The notes: a model not told the origin generated them from the letters alone. Counted from the stretch's first letter, positions 50,587 through 61,815 are shown. The stretch: DNA of 64,000 nucleotides from Pseudomonadota bacterium (GCA_018241695.1 JAFEDH010000023.1:124001-188000); one strand, 5' to 3'. A program made the numbers and translations.

Positions 50587-51437
50587 TGCAGGGTGCGTGG
50601 TGCCGGCGGAAAGAGTTCATCCACAATGCCGGGTCCGAAACGATATTCGTGATTGCAGATATCGTCCTGGATCACCACGCTACCGTGTTCGGCGACGATG
50701 CTGGCGATTTCATCCCGACCCAGGCTGCGCAGCATGTCGCGCACCTTGGCTTCATCGCGGGGGCAGTGGTAGCACAGGGTACGGGGCTTGAAAAGACGTA
50801 CATCCTCCTCGGCAAAAAGGTGGCCGAGGAGGGTTTCAGGCGGCAGGGCAAGTTCGATGTCGCGCACGGTTTCGGCAAGCCGGGTGACACGGTTCCAGCC
50901 ATCCTCGTCCCGCACGGGATGCTCGGGGAGACGTTGCAGGAACAACCCGCAGGCATGTGCCTCGTCCACCGCCAGCCAGAGCGCGGTGGGCTGCTGTTCC
51001 GACTGGCTGAGATAGTGGGAAAGCATGGTGGCGACGGTGTTGCCTTCCATCGGCACGATGCTTTGATAGGGCTGCGGAGTGCCGTGGGTTTGCAGGGTCA
51101 AGACCAGTTGCGCATCACCCAGCAGATCGGTCAGCGTGGCATCGGCAGGGGGAGCCGCCTGTGTTTTGACCATGCCGCGCAGGCGCAGTGATTCGTCGCA
51201 GTCGACCACCAGCAGATTGATGGCGCCGTTGCCACGTATCTGGAAGCTGATGCGCCCCGGGGTTTTGAGATTGCTGCCGATCAATGCGGTGACGGTAGCC
51301 ATCTGCCCCAGCAGATCGCGCGCTACGGCCGGGTAATCGCGTCCGGCCTGCATCGATCTCCAGGCCGGCCCGAACTGGACCAGGGTGCCGCGGATGGCGA
51401 GCTTCTCGAAAATGAAGCGATGGATGGCATCCATCAT
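50583..51437 (-). CDS. hslO: Hsp33, redox-regulated chaperone
   Basis: HslO is a chaperone switched on by oxidation of a zinc centre. The 284-residue protein matches the family (RGTLVQFGPAWRSM; KTPGRISFQIRGNGAINLLV; YHLFAEEDVRLF-type linker). The C-terminal zinc site differs from the canonical CxC...CxxC: here it reads LCYHCPRD (Cys222 and Cys225) and QDDICNHEYRF (Cys261), with Asp258 where a cysteine is expected. So only three cysteines remain and their spacing is changed. ATG 51437 overlaps the upstream reductase stop (ATGA). Confidence 0.9.
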   Translation of the reverse strand: MMDAIHRFIFEKLAIRGTLVQFGPAWRSMQAGRDYPAVARDLLGQMATVTALIGSNLKTPGRISFQIRGNGAINLLVVDCDESLRLRGMVKTQAAPPADATLTDLLGDAQLVLTLQTHGTPQPYQSIVPMEGNTVATMLSHYLSQSEQQPTALWLAVDEAHACGLFLQRLPEHPVRDEDGWNRVTRLAETVRDIELALPPETLLGHLFAEEDVRLFKPRTLCYHCPRDEAKVRDMLRSLGRDEIASIVAEHGSVVIQDDICNHEYRFGPGIVDELFPPAPRTLH

Positions 51438-51778
51438 CGGATGATACGTCCGAAAAGTTCCGGATCGAACCCGACCAGAAGCTGGCCATTGGCCTCCACC
51501 ACCGGCCGTTTTATCAGGCTGGGGTTTTCCATCATGAGCATCACCGCAGCATCCTGCGTGGCGACAGCCTGTTGCGCGGGAGAGAGCTTGCGATAGGTAG
51601 TGCCCTTGCGATTGAGCAGTTTTTCCCAGCCGGCTGTCTCGCACCACGCCGTCAGGCGATCGAGTGGTACGCCAGACTTTTTATAATCGTGAAACTGGTA
51701 GGGGAGGGATCGTTCTTCGCACCACGAGAATGCCTTTTTCATGGTGTCGCAATTCTTGATACCGTAGAGCTTGATCAT
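51434..51778 (-). CDS. ArsC/Spx family reductase (YffB-like)
   Basis: The 114-residue protein begins MIKLYGIKNCDTMKKAFSWC and continues with FHDYKKSGVPLDRLTAWCE, WEKLLNRKGTTYRKL and a C-terminal IKRPVVEANGQLLVGFDPE. This is the ArsC/Spx thioredoxin-fold family, YffB type, with the Cys in KNCDT. True arsenate reduction is not established for this subgroup. It is coupled to hslO by ATGA. The direct repeat ACGGAAATTG occurs upstream at 51804-51813 and 51841-51850. Confidence 0.88.
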   Translation of the reverse strand: MIKLYGIKNCDTMKKAFSWCEERSLPYQFHDYKKSGVPLDRLTAWCETAGWEKLLNRKGTTYRKLSPAQQAVATQDAAVMLMMENPSLIKRPVVEANGQLLVGFDPELFGRIIR

Positions 51779-51985
51779 TTGATGAATGTCCGGATGCAGT
51801 GGAACGGAAATTGGGCTGAAAAGTGGTGACAGATAGGTAGACGGAAATTGATCCCTGATCGGAGATGCAGGGTACCGCAATGACCGCATCGGCGCTGCTG
51901 CCTCCGTGCTGCAAAGATCGACCGCAGGCGCCGCCGCAACGTTCTTTACCCCGAAAGCCGCTCCCAAAGGGGTTTTGCTACAGAT

Positions 51986-54283
51986 TCAACGCTGGAGCTT
52001 GGCAAATGCAGCCGCCATGGTGCCCTGCATGCGGTTTTCCGGTGAATGCACGGAACGATTGTGCGCGGATTTGCGGGCAGCGCCGTCAGACGATGGCGAT
52101 AACCTGCGTGGTTCCGCTGTATCTTTCAGGCGCATGGTGAGCGCGACGCGCTTGCGGGCCATGTCCACCTCCTGCACTTTCACCTTGACCACATCCCCTG
52201 CCTTCACCACGGTGTGTGGATCCCGGACGAATTTTTCGGACAGTGCGGAGATGTGCACCAGGCCGTCCTGATGTACGCCGATATCGACGAAGGCGCCGAA
52301 GTTGGTGACGTTGGTGACCGTGCCTTCCAGAATCATGCCGGGCTGCAGATCCTTCAGATTTTCGATGCCTTCCCTGAAGGTGGCAGTCCTGAATTCCGGG
52401 CGCGGGTCCCGGCCGGGTTTTTCCAGTTCCTTGAGAATGTCGAGAACGGTGGGCAGGCCGAACTGATCATCGGCATACCTGGCCGGGTCGAGGCGGTTCA
52501 GGCTGCCACCCCTGGTAACGTCGGCAAGAATGCGTGCCGCAAGCGGATAGGCCTCGGGATGCACTGAGGAGGCATCCAGCGGATCGTCGCCGTTGCGGAT
52601 ACGCAGAAAGCCGGCGGCCTGTTCGAAGGTCTTGTCACCCAGACGGGGCACCTCCCGGAGCTGCCGGCGCGATCTGAACGCCCCATGCTGGTCGCGGTGT
52701 GCGACGATGTTGGCCGCAAGCGTTGTGGTGAGGCCGGAGATCCGGGTCAGCAGCGGCACCGAGGCGGTATTGACGTCCACACCCACCGAGTTCACACAAT
52801 CCTCGACCACGGCATCGAGCGATCTGGCCAGCCTCGATTGATTGACATCGTGCTGGTACTGGCCGACCCCGATGCTCTTGGGATCGATCTTGACCAGTTC
52901 GGCGAGCGGATCCTGCAGGCGGCGGGCGATGGAGACGGCGCCGCGCAGGCTGACATCGAGGGCCGGAAATTCCCTTGCCGCCAGTTCGGATGCCGAATAG
53001 ACCGAGGCGCCTGCTTCGGAGACGACGACTTTGTTCAGATTCAGATCGGGGTGGCGTTTCATCAGATCGCCGACCAGTTTGTCGGTCTCGCGGCTGGCGG
53101 TGCCATTGCCGATGGCGATCAGTTCGACATCGTGCTTCTGGCAAAGCTGCCGCAGTGCGGCGAGCGAGCCTTCCCAATCGCGGCGTGGTTCGTGTGGATA
53201 AAGCGTTTCGGAGGCGAGCAGCTTCCCGGTGCTGTCCACCACGGCCACCTTGCAGCCGGTGCGGATGCCGGGATCGAGGCCGAGCGTGGCGCGGGGACCG
53301 GCGGGCGCGGCAAGCAGGAGATCATGCAGATTGCGGGCAAAGACGCGGATGGCTTCTTCCTCGGCCCGCTCCCGCAAATGGTTGATCAGTTCCAGTTCGA
53401 GGTGCAAGGAGAGCTTGACCATCCAGGTCCAGCGCGCCGTTTCCAGCAGCCATCGATCGGCGGGGCGGCTCTGGTCTTCGATGCCGAAATGTCTGGCCAC
53501 CATCGTTTCGCAGGGGGATGAGCGGGGAGGATCCTGGAGCTCGGGGTCGGTCTTGAGCGCCAGGCGCAGGATGCCTTCGTTGCGGCCCCGTAGCAGGGCC
53601 AGCGCACGGTGAGAGGGCATGTCGCGGACGCTTTCCTTGAATTCGAACCAGTCCCGGAACTTGGCGCCTTCCTCCTCCTTGCCTGCCACCACGGCGGAGA
53701 CCACGAGACCATGGTCGCTGAGGTGGGTGCGCAATTTTTCCAGCAGGGTGGCGTCTTCCGCGAAGCGTTCCATGAGGATCTGGCGGGCACCATCGAGCGC
53801 GACCTTGACATCCGGCACATGTTTTTCTGCCGGCTCGGTAGCGGTGTTGAGGTATCGCACCGCTTCGGTGTTCGGATCAAGCGTCGGGTCTGCCATGAGG
53901 GACTCGGCCAGGGGTTCCAGACCGGCTTCTCTGGCGATCTGGGCCTTGGTGCGGCGTCTGGGCTTGTAGGGCAGGTAGAGGTCTTCCAGGCGTTGCTTGG
54001 TGTCGGCGTTCTCCACTTCCATTTTGAGGGCAGGAGTGAGCTTGCCCTGTTCCTCTATCGAGGCGAGAACAGCCGTACGGCGCTCTTCGAGCTCTCGCAG
54101 ATAGCCGAGCCGCTCTTCCAGCGTGCGTAGCTGGGTATCGTCCAGGGTGCCGGTGGCTTCTTTCCGATAGCGGGCGATGAAGGGTACTGTGGCGCCTTCA
54201 TCGAGCAGCCGGATGGCGGCAAGGACTTGCTGGGGGCGCACGCCGAGTGCTTCGGCGATACGGTTTTCAATGGGAGGAAGCAT
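51986..54283 (-). CDS. tex: Tex family RNA-binding transcription accessory protein
   Basis: Tex is a large nucleic-acid-binding protein implicated in transcription and stress tolerance. The 765-residue product has the N-terminal helical domain ([38 protein letters not shown]), the YqgF-like domain ([20 protein letters not shown]), the helix-hairpin-helix region ([19 protein letters not shown]) and an S1 domain near residues 635-710 ([20 protein letters not shown]). I use ATG 54283; a longer frame to 54346 adds residues without family support. No good ribosome-binding site is seen for either. Confidence 0.93.
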   Translation of the reverse strand: MLPPIENRIAEALGVRPQQVLAAIRLLDEGATVPFIARYRKEATGTLDDTQLRTLEERLGYLRELEERRTAVLASIEEQGKLTPALKMEVENADTKQRLEDLYLPYKPRRRTKAQIAREAGLEPLAESLMADPTLDPNTEAVRYLNTATEPAEKHVPDVKVALDGARQILMERFAEDATLLEKLRTHLSDHGLVVSAVVAGKEEEGAKFRDWFEFKESVRDMPSHRALALLRGRNEGILRLALKTDPELQDPPRSSPCETMVARHFGIEDQSRPADRWLLETARWTWMVKLSLHLELELINHLRERAEEEAIRVFARNLHDLLLAAPAGPRATLGLDPGIRTGCKVAVVDSTGKLLASETLYPHEPRRDWEGSLAALRQLCQKHDVELIAIGNGTASRETDKLVGDLMKRHPDLNLNKVVVSEAGASVYSASELAAREFPALDVSLRGAVSIARRLQDPLAELVKIDPKSIGVGQYQHDVNQSRLARSLDAVVEDCVNSVGVDVNTASVPLLTRISGLTTTLAANIVAHRDQHGAFRSRRQLREVPRLGDKTFEQAAGFLRIRNGDDPLDASSVHPEAYPLAARILADVTRGGSLNRLDPARYADDQFGLPTVLDILKELEKPGRDPRPEFRTATFREGIENLKDLQPGMILEGTVTNVTNFGAFVDIGVHQDGLVHISALSEKFVRDPHTVVKAGDVVKVKVQEVDMARKRVALTMRLKDTAEPRRLSPSSDGAARKSAHNRSVHSPENRMQGTMAAAFAKLQR

Positions 54284-54455
54284 AAGGATGTTTGGATATT
54301 TCCGGTGTGACGCTGGTGCGGACGACAATTGGCTGGCAGCGGGCATGAGGCAGTGACAATATCCGTTCCAGGAACGGAGGGGGCGAAGGTTACACGCTTG
54401 CCGTTGTTGTGGCAGTCACCGCAACAGGAGGTGGAGTGAAACGGATCAGCGCAGA

Positions 54456-55334
54456 TCAGCTTTCTGCGGCGATGATGGCAGTGGCTTCCGGGAGCAGTTT
54501 GTCAATATCGCCGGTGGTCAGGCCGAGCTGTTGCAGGCACAGCGCGCCCAGTTTTGTCCATTCTTCGGTGTGGCACAGACCGGTGATTCGCTGGATCAGG
54601 TATTCAGCCAGCTGGGCATGGGCGATCAGGCCCCGGCTGATGATCGGCAGCGTGGATGAGTCCGATCCCAGCTGGGTGGCATCGTGGTGATTGCGCAGGG
54701 CGAGGCAAATTTCTTCGGGCAGCCACCAGCTTTGCGCCAGCAGGCAGCTGACGATGGCGTGATTGGTGGGAATCGCTTCTTCCTCGATGGCGGTGAAACT
54801 TTTTTCCTGGCACTGGTTGGCCCGTTGCAGCAGCGCTGGATAGGACGGGAAGCGCTTGATCAGGATCGGAATGCCACAGTCGCGGAACAGGCCAAAGGTA
54901 TAGGCATCCTCGGGAGGTACCCGGATGTTCCCCTGGCTGTGCTGGGTGAGCCAGCCACTGATCCGGGCGATGCAGGCCGAGGAATCCCAGAAACGCTCGA
55001 GTTGGGGAGTGGGCGGGAAAGCCTCCCTGAGTGAAAGTCCGGCAATGGCCCGGCTGGCGATGTCGAGTCCCAGCAGCAGCAGGGCTTCCTGTACCGAGCG
55101 TACATGGCGCCGGGTACCGAAATACGGGGAATTTGCAGTCTTGATGAGCCCCGCGCCCAGACTGACGTCCGCGCTGATGATGGCGGTAAGACGCTTGAAA
55201 TCGGGAGCTTCGCGATGCATTTCATCAGTGATTTTTTCCAGTACCCGCGGGCGGGGTGGGATATCGATGTCACGAATCGAGGCGGCAAGCAGATCACCAA
55301 GCGGGGCGACCTTGGAAATATCCGGAGCAATCAT
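54456..55334 (-). CDS. HDOD domain signalling protein
   Basis: The 292-residue protein has an HDOD domain: PPRPRVLEKITDEM, ISADVSLGAGLIKTANSPYFG, VRSVQEALLLLGLDIASRAI and NHAIVSCLLAQSWWLPEEIC. HDOD proteins are divergent HD-fold proteins used in signalling, often without phosphodiesterase activity. Its ATG overlaps the stop of the GGDEF-EAL gene (ATGA), so the two are made together and probably act in the same pathway. Confidence 0.9.
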   Translation of the reverse strand: MIAPDISKVAPLGDLLAASIRDIDIPPRPRVLEKITDEMHREAPDFKRLTAIISADVSLGAGLIKTANSPYFGTRRHVRSVQEALLLLGLDIASRAIAGLSLREAFPPTPQLERFWDSSACIARISGWLTQHSQGNIRVPPEDAYTFGLFRDCGIPILIKRFPSYPALLQRANQCQEKSFTAIEEEAIPTNHAIVSCLLAQSWWLPEEICLALRNHHDATQLGSDSSTLPIISRGLIAHAQLAEYLIQRITGLCHTEEWTKLGALCLQQLGLTTGDIDKLLPEATAIIAAES

Positions 55335-56626
55335 GGCACCTCCCTCGCAGCGAGCCAGGCCTGGAGTGCTTCCTCGTCCATGGGGCGGGCGTGGTAATAG
55401 CCCTGGACCGCATCGACTCCGGCATCCCAGAGCGTTTCGAGCTGTTCACGGGTTTCAACCCCTTCAGCAATTACCGTCATGCCCAGTTCCCGGCCTAGCT
55501 GGATCATGGCGCGTACCACCGAAAGCGCACGCTGGTCCTGGGGCAACATCTTGACGAAGGCCCGATCCAGTTTGAGCTTTGTGGCTGGAATATCCTTCAG
55601 ATTGGCAAGACAGGAATAGCCGGTTCCAAAATCGTCAATGGCGAGTCCCACGCCGCACGCACGGGCGTTACGCAGGTTGTTCTGGACATCGTCGGAAATA
55701 TCCATGAACAGGGATTCGGTGAGTTCGAGTTCGATCAGGTCCGGGCTGACATTGGCGCAGATCAATGCACCATGCAGCGCCTGGGAAAATTTCGGGTCGA
55801 CGAGCTGTGCGCGAGAGACATTGATTGCAACCTTGCAGCGCAGGCCGGCAAGCTGAAGCCGGCGGGCGTGGCTGGCGCCCTGCAACAGGCTCCATTCACC
55901 CAGCCGTATCACCAGGCCGGTTTTTTCCGCGACAGGAATGAAACGGGCTGGAGGAATTTCCTCGTCATCGGCGGCACAGCGCATCAGGGCCTCGATGGCT
56001 TCGATGCTGCCGTCGGCGCGCAGGATGGGCTGGTAGTGCAGACGCAACCCACCGGATTCGAGGGCGGTATGGAGCTTGTTTTCGATGGCCAGTTCCTCCC
56101 GCGCAAGGAGAATCCCCAGGCGGCCGGGGATGGGTTCATCTCCAGAAAAGACGATACGGTTTCCGCCCTGGCGCTTGGCTTCCATCATGGCGCGATCAGT
56201 GCGCTCAATGAAGGCGAAAGGATCTTCTCCGTTTTCGAGGATGGCGATGCCGATACTGGCTGTTGGGTGCAGCTGCATTTCGCCCAGATGGAGAGGAAGT
56301 TCGATGACCCTCTGGATTTCATGGGCCAGTTCGTCCACCTGGTGGCGATTCAGGCCGGGGGCAATGCAGACGAATTCATCCCCTCCCATTCGGGAGAGTT
56401 CGGCACGACCATGCACCCGGTCCCGGATGCGTTCCGCCATCTGCAAAATGACCTGATCGCCACCCAGATGACCGAAGGATTCGTTGATCTGGCGAAAACG
56501 GTCAAGATCCACCCAAAGGGCGGCCAGCGGTTTGCCGGTACTTTTGGCCCAGGCCGCCAGCTTGACCACCAGTTGCAGGCACCCGTTGCGATCAAGAAAG
56601 CCTGTGACGGAGTCGTTGCCGACCAT
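55331..56626 (-). CDS. GGDEF-EAL protein for cyclic-di-GMP turnover
   Basis: The 431-residue protein has a GGDEF domain with an intact RMGGDEF at residues 79-85 and an EAL domain with EALMR, LELTESLFMD, AIDDFGTGYSCLANL and VIAEGVETREQLE. Both active-site motifs look intact, so it might make and degrade c-di-GMP. It has no membrane segment or sensor domain, and begins directly with the GGDEF domain. It is followed by the HDOD gene with an ATGA overlap. The upstream gap is AT-rich and may hold the promoter. Confidence 0.92.
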   Translation of the reverse strand: MVGNDSVTGFLDRNGCLQLVVKLAAWAKSTGKPLAALWVDLDRFRQINESFGHLGGDQVILQMAERIRDRVHGRAELSRMGGDEFVCIAPGLNRHQVDELAHEIQRVIELPLHLGEMQLHPTASIGIAILENGEDPFAFIERTDRAMMEAKRQGGNRIVFSGDEPIPGRLGILLAREELAIENKLHTALESGGLRLHYQPILRADGSIEAIEALMRCAADDEEIPPARFIPVAEKTGLVIRLGEWSLLQGASHARRLQLAGLRCKVAINVSRAQLVDPKFSQALHGALICANVSPDLIELELTESLFMDISDDVQNNLRNARACGVGLAIDDFGTGYSCLANLKDIPATKLKLDRAFVKMLPQDQRALSVVRAMIQLGRELGMTVIAEGVETREQLETLWDAGVDAVQGYYHARPMDEEALQAWLAAREVP

Positions 56627-56762
56627 TGGTGTGGGGCGGGTAGCCCGGAGGGTTGCTGATGTCCTAAAGAATATTACTAAATATATACTGTAGGTGAATG
56701 AAATATTGAGGGATTTCCACGCCTACTTCCTTGTCTTGTCTCCACTACGGACTTAATTCGAC

Positions 56763-57632
56763 TCAGTTCAATGTCCGCGACAGCGCGGTGCGGAATTCCC
56801 GAACCAGGCCCAGATGGGCCTCCTGGCCGGCGAGCAGGTTGAATAGATCGATCATGGCGCGGCGTCCGGCTTCCTCACCCCACTGGCGGTCGAGGCGGAC
56901 GATCTCCAGCAGTTGGGTCAGCGCTTCTCGGTAATTGCCACGTGCCGCCAGTGCTTTGGCCAGTTCCTCGCGCGCGGCAAAGTCCCTCGGGTCAGCGCCG
57001 ATACGCGCTTCCAGCGGGGCCGTATCGGCGCTGGCGGCACCGCTGTCGATCAGGGTGAGACGGGCCTGGAGCGATTCCAGGCGGGTCTTGTCACTTGCCG
57101 TGGGGGCGAGTGCAGCGATGATCTGCCGCGCATCTTCCAGCTCGCCGGTTTCGAGGCAGAGATCAGCCAGTTCGAGATAGGCCGCTTCATCCTTATTGTC
57201 GGCTGCAACGGCCTGGGTCAGCAGCTGGCGGGCGGCGGCGTTGTCGCCGGCGACACGGGCTTCTCTGGCGGCCTCGAGCAGGGGGTTGCCTCCGGCCGGG
57301 GGCAGCAATGCATCGAGAAAGGCGCGAATTTGTGATTCGGGCAGGGCACCGGTGAATTCGTCGACCAGTCGCCCCTGGAACACGACCTTGACGCTGGGGA
57401 TGCTGCGTACCCCGAACTGGGCGGCCAGTTCCTGGTTTTCATCGGCGTTGACCTTGGCCAGGGTGAAACGGCCATCATATTCACCCGCGAGTTTTTCCAG
57501 AATGGGGCCGAGAGTGCGGCAGGGACCGCACCATTCCGCCCAGAAATCAACCAGCACCGGAGCCTGAAACGAGGCATCGATGACTTTTTCCTTGAAATTG
57601 TCGGGATTGATGTCGTGAATGTGAATGCTCAT
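56763..57632 (-). CDS. cnoX: CnoX (YbbN), thioredoxin-TPR chaperone-like protein
   Basis: CnoX joins a thioredoxin domain to a TPR-like domain and protects proteins from oxidation while passing them to chaperonin. The 289-residue product has the thioredoxin active site FWAEWCGPCRTLGPI, so the CxxC is complete, whereas the E. coli protein has lost it (SxxC). The C-terminal helical repeats include AGDNAAARQLLTQAVAADN and ARGNYREALTQLLEIVRLD. It is divergent from purL. Confidence 0.9.
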   Translation of the reverse strand: MSIHIHDINPDNFKEKVIDASFQAPVLVDFWAEWCGPCRTLGPILEKLAGEYDGRFTLAKVNADENQELAAQFGVRSIPSVKVVFQGRLVDEFTGALPESQIRAFLDALLPPAGGNPLLEAAREARVAGDNAAARQLLTQAVAADNKDEAAYLELADLCLETGELEDARQIIAALAPTASDKTRLESLQARLTLIDSGAASADTAPLEARIGADPRDFAAREELAKALAARGNYREALTQLLEIVRLDRQWGEEAGRRAMIDLFNLLAGQEAHLGLVREFRTALSRTLN

Positions 57633-57747
57633 GGGGAATCCTGTGTTCTGGTTTTGGCGGGCAGCATATTAAATGGGGTTGCATTCTTCCATTGCAAGCC
57701 CGGCACCTTCCGCAGCCGGTCTGCAACGGGTGAGGTGAACGGACAGG

Positions 57748-57753
57748 TATAAT
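57748..57753 (+). promoter_or_regulatory. -10 element of purL promoter
   Basis: A consensus TATAAT lies 43 bases upstream of the purL ATG. The -35 region 17 bases further up (AACGGG) is weak. I see no clear PurR-type palindrome. Confidence 0.5.
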
Positions 57754-57796
57754 TTTCTCCTGTTTCTCCGCCATTCCCGCCCATTCCCCTCCCGTC

Positions 57797-60700
57797 ATGG
57801 CTGAAATTCTTTCCCTGCGCGGCGCTGCCGCTTTTTCCGTTTCCCGCCTCGCCCGTCTGCGTGACCAGGTACGCTCTGTGGCCCCGGGATTGTCTGGCCT
57901 GACGGCCGAGTACTGGTATTTTGTGGATCTGGCGGTTCCGCTGGGGGATGCGGAATTTTCCCGCCTCAAGGAGTTGCTCGGCATTTCGGCTACTCCGCCA
58001 GCGCAACCGGTCGGTGAGCTTGTGCTGGTGACGCCGCGCCTTGGCACGATCTCTCCCTGGGCCTCGAAGGCAACCGATATCGCCCGCAATTGTGGCTTCA
58101 ATGCCGTTCTGCGTATCGAGCGTGGCATCGCCTATCACGTTTCCGGCAAGAAGCTCGACCAGGCCATGGTGGCAGCCAGGCTCCATGACCGGATGACGGA
58201 ATCCGTGCTTGGCAGCCTGGAGGAAGCGGCAGCCCTTTTCCGCCATGTGGAACCCCAGCCCCTGTCCACCGTGGATGTGGTGGGGCAGGGACGCGTGGCA
58301 CTGGAGGTTGCCAATCACGGGTTGGGTCTGGCTTTGTCCGAAGACGAGATCGACTATCTGGTGGAAAACTTCACCAGACTGGGCCGTAACCCTACCGACG
58401 TCGAACTGATGATGTTCGCCCAGGCCAATTCCGAACATTGTCGCCACAAGATTTTCAACGCCACCTGGACGGTGGATGGCGAAGATCAGACACATTCGCT
58501 GTTCGGCATGATCCGCGAGACGCACAAGGCTCATCCGGAAGGTACGGTAGTCGCCTACTCGGACAATGCATCGGTAGTGGAGGGCGCGACAATCCGCCGT
58601 TTCTACCCCGATGCTGCGGGTACGTATCGATTCACCGAGGAAGAGACACATATCCTCGCCAAGGTGGAAACACACAATCATCCAACCGCGATTTCCCCCT
58701 TTCCGGGCGCAGCCACCGGTTCCGGCGGTGAGATTCGCGATGAAGGCGCGACGGGGCGTGGTTCCAGGCCCAAGGCCGGCCTGTGTGGTTTTTCCGTGTC
58801 CGACCTCAACATTCCGGGCTTTGTCCAGCCTTGGGAATCGCAGTACGGCAAGCCGGATCGCATCGCTTCGGCCCTGGACATCATGATCGAGGGTCCCATT
58901 GGTGCCGCAGCTTTCAACAATGAATTCGGCCGTCCCAATCTGACCGGTTATTTCCGTACCTTCGAACAGTCCTTCGAGGATGAGGTGCGCGGCTACCACA
59001 AGCCCATCATGATCGCCGGCGGGGTGGGCAATATCGCCGCCCGCGACTGTTTCAAGGAAAAGTTTCCCGCCGGTACGCTGCTGATCCAGCTCGGTGGCCC
59101 CGGCATGCTGATCGGGCTGGGGGGTGGCGCGGCTTCATCCATGGCCACCGGTACCAATACCGCCGATCTGGATTTTGCCTCCGTGCAGCGCGGCAACCCG
59201 GAAATCCAGCGTCGCGCCCAGGAGGTCATTGATCGCTGCTGGCAGATGGGGGAGAAGAATCCCATCCTCGCTATCCACGATGTAGGCGCCGGCGGCATCT
59301 CCAATGCCATGCCGGAGCTGGCCGACGGCGCTGGCCGCGGCGCCCGGTTCGATCTGCGCGCCGTGCCTTCGGAAGAGCCGGGCATGAGCCCGCGCGAGAT
59401 ATGGTGCAACGAGGCCCAGGAGCGCTACGTCCTCGCCATCGCCCCCGACCGTCTGGCCGAGTTCCGTGCATTCTGCGAGCGGGAGCGCTGCCCCTTCGCC
59501 GTGCTGGGCGAAGCCACCGAGGAAACCCGGCTCACGGTCAGGGACGATCATTTCGGCAACAAGCCGGTGGATATGCCCATGGAAGTGTTGCTGGGCAAGC
59601 CGCCCCGCGTGCATCGCACCGCCACCCGCCGCAAGCCGGAGCCGCAGTCCCTGGCGGTGGAGTCCATCGATCTCAAGGAAGCTGCCTGGCGTGTGCTGCG
59701 ATTGCCCAGCGTGGCCTCGAAGAGTTTTCTCATCACCATCGGTGATCGCAGTGTGGGCGGCATGACAGCCCGTGACCAGTTTGTCGGCCCCTGGCAAACA
59801 CCCGTGGCCGATGTGGCCGTGACCACCATGGGCTTTGACACCTTCCGTGGCGAAGCCTTTGCCATGGGGGAACGAACACCGGTCGCGCTGCTCGACGGTC
59901 CTGCTTCCGGCCGCATGGCGGTAGGTGAGGCGATCACCAATATCGCCGCCGCCGATATCGGCACCCTGGGGGATATCAAGCTCTCCGCCAACTGGATGGC
60001 CGCCGCCGGCCATGGCCACGAGGACGCTGTCCTTTTCGACACCGTCAAGGCTGTGGGCCTGGAGTTTTGTCCCGGATTGGGCATCTCCATTCCCGTGGGC
60101 AAGGATTCCCTGTCCATGCGCACCCGCTGGGAGGAACAGGGTGCGCAGAAGCAGGTTACGGCACCCCTGTCCCTGATCGTCACCGCCTTCGCCCCGGTCA
60201 GGGACGTGCGCCGCACTCTTACACCCCAGCTGCAGGACGACAAGATCGTCGGTGAAACCGAGCTGCTGCTGATCGATTTGGGAGAGGGCCGCAACCGCCT
60301 GGGGGGATCGGCCCTGTCACAGGTCTATGGCGTCTCCGGTACCGAAGCACCTGATATCGCTGCCGACAACCTCAAGGCCTTCTTCGCCGCGATCCGGCGT
60401 TTGCGCCATGAAGACAGGATCCTGGCCTATCACGACCGCTCCGATGGTGGCCTGTTCGCCGCCGTTTGTGAAATGGCTTTCGCGTCCCGCATCGGCGTTT
60501 CCCTGAATCTGGACGCGCTTTGCTACGACCCTTTGATGAATGATGTCGACGGCATCGAGCGTGCGGCAAAGCTGCTCGATGGCCGCATTCAGGACCGCCT
60601 GCTCACCGCCTTGTTCAACGAGGAACTGGGCGCGGTACTGCAGATCCGCCGCGAAGACCGCAGCCATGTCATGCAGGCGCTGCGTGATGCCGGCCTGGGG

Positions 60701-61714
60701 CGTCATAGCCATTTGATCGGCACCACCAACCCGTTTGGCGAAGTGCGCGTCTGGCGCAATGCCAAGCGGGCTTTTGTCGCTCCCGTCACGGAGCTCTTGC
60801 AGGCATGGAGTGAAACCGGATTTCAGATCGCCTGCCTGCGTGATGATCCGGTTTGCGCGCAGGAGGAGTTCGACCGTCTGGCGGCGTCCGATGATCCCGG
60901 CCTTTCGTTTCACGTGCCCTTCATGCCGGTCGCCCCCTTCATTGGCAGTGGTACCCGGCCGCGCGTGGCCGTATTGCGCGAGCAGGGTGTCAATGGCCAC
61001 GTGGAGATGGCTGCGGCTTTTGATCGTGCAGGGTTTGACGCAGTGGATGTGCACATGTCTGATCTGCAGGCGGGGCGTGTGTGGCTTGACGATTTCAAGG
61101 GTTTTGTCGCTTGCGGCGGCTTTTCCTATGGTGATGTGCTGGGCGCCGGACAGGGCTGGGCCAAATCCATTCTCTTCAACAGTCTCCTGCATGACCAGTT
61201 CGCCACTTTCTTCCAGCGCGCGGACAGTTTCGCCCTGGGGGTATGCAACGGCTGCCAGATGATGAGCCATCTGACAGCCATCATTCCCGGCGCACAGGCC
61301 TGGCCCGCCTTCCATCGCAATCGCAGCGAACAGTTCGAAGCCCGTCTGACCATGGTGGAAATCACCGAATCCCCCTCGTTGTTCACCACCGGCATGGCCG
61401 GGGCGCGGTTGCCCATCGTGGTGTCGCACGGTGAGGGCAAGGCGGTATTTGACAACGACCCGGCTCAAGCGCACACCGTATTGCGCTACATCGACAACCA
61501 GGGAAACGTGGCCTCTACCTACCCCGCGAATCCGAACGGTTCTGCTCAGGGGATTACCGGAGTAACGACACAGGATGGTCGTTTCACCATCATGATGCCG
61601 CATCCGGAACGCATCATCCGCACGGTGCAGATGTCCTGGGCCGACCCTGCCTGGCGCGAAGATGAAAGTCCCTGGATGGGCCTTTTCCGCAATGCCCGCA
61701 AATGGGTCGGCTGA
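57797..61714 (+). CDS. purL: PurL, phosphoribosylformylglycinamidine synthase (large type)
   Basis: PurL converts FGAR to FGAM with glutamine and ATP in purine synthesis. The 1305-residue product is the single-chain type of Proteobacteria: an N-terminal PurS-like part, the synthetase domain ([52 protein letters not shown]), a second synthetase-like half, and a C-terminal class I glutaminase with catalytic Cys1150 in [11 protein letters not shown] and GEGKAVF. No frameshift is seen. Confidence 0.97.
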   Translation: MAEILSLRGAAAFSVSRLARLRDQVRSVAPGLSGLTAEYWYFVDLAVPLGDAEFSRLKELLGISATPPAQPVGELVLVTPRLGTISPWASKATDIARNCGFNAVLRIERGIAYHVSGKKLDQAMVAARLHDRMTESVLGSLEEAAALFRHVEPQPLSTVDVVGQGRVALEVANHGLGLALSEDEIDYLVENFTRLGRNPTDVELMMFAQANSEHCRHKIFNATWTVDGEDQTHSLFGMIRETHKAHPEGTVVAYSDNASVVEGATIRRFYPDAAGTYRFTEEETHILAKVETHNHPTAISPFPGAATGSGGEIRDEGATGRGSRPKAGLCGFSVSDLNIPGFVQPWESQYGKPDRIASALDIMIEGPIGAAAFNNEFGRPNLTGYFRTFEQSFEDEVRGYHKPIMIAGGVGNIAARDCFKEKFPAGTLLIQLGGPGMLIGLGGGAASSMATGTNTADLDFASVQRGNPEIQRRAQEVIDRCWQMGEKNPILAIHDVGAGGISNAMPELADGAGRGARFDLRAVPSEEPGMSPREIWCNEAQERYVLAIAPDRLAEFRAFCERERCPFAVLGEATEETRLTVRDDHFGNKPVDMPMEVLLGKPPRVHRTATRRKPEPQSLAVESIDLKEAAWRVLRLPSVASKSFLITIGDRSVGGMTARDQFVGPWQTPVADVAVTTMGFDTFRGEAFAMGERTPVALLDGPASGRMAVGEAITNIAAADIGTLGDIKLSANWMAAAGHGHEDAVLFDTVKAVGLEFCPGLGISIPVGKDSLSMRTRWEEQGAQKQVTAPLSLIVTAFAPVRDVRRTLTPQLQDDKIVGETELLLIDLGEGRNRLGGSALSQVYGVSGTEAPDIAADNLKAFFAAIRRLRHEDRILAYHDRSDGGLFAAVCEMAFASRIGVSLNLDALCYDPLMNDVDGIERAAKLLDGRIQDRLLTALFNEELGAVLQIRREDRSHVMQALRDAGLGRHSHLIGTTNPFGEVRVWRNAKRAFVAPVTELLQAWSETGFQIACLRDDPVCAQEEFDRLAASDDPGLSFHVPFMPVAPFIGSGTRPRVAVLREQGVNGHVEMAAAFDRAGFDAVDVHMSDLQAGRVWLDDFKGFVACGGFSYGDVLGAGQGWAKSILFNSLLHDQFATFFQRADSFALGVCNGCQMMSHLTAIIPGAQAWPAFHRNRSEQFEARLTMVEITESPSLFTTGMAGARLPIVVSHGEGKAVFDNDPAQAHTVLRYIDNQGNVASTYPANPNGSAQGITGVTTQDGRFTIMMPHPERIIRTVQMSWADPAWREDESPWMGLFRNARKWVG

Positions 61715-61738
61715 TGGAGGTTTCCAGACTGGTTCCGG

Positions 61739-61767
61739 CCGTATCCCGCTTTCCGGGCGGGATACGG
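61739..61767 (+). other. Perfect 11-bp hairpin after purL, no T-run
   Basis: CCGTATCCCGC (61739-61749) pairs exactly with GCGGGATACGG (61757-61767) around a seven-base loop. It follows the purL stop by 24 bases. Without a T-run it is either a transcript-end stabiliser or a weak terminator. Confidence 0.6.
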
Positions 61768-61787
61768 TGGGTCCGCATCGTTTCCGC

Positions 61788-61793
61788 TAGAAT
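61788..61793 (+). promoter_or_regulatory. -10 element of lepA promoter
   Basis: TAGAAT inside CGCTAGAATCCGCC is 55 bases before the lepA ATG and shares GCTAGAATCCGC with the tRNA-Ser and nadC promoters. The -35 region is weak. Confidence 0.45.
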
Positions 61794-61815
61794 CCGCCCA
61801 CTTCGCTAGCCTTGC

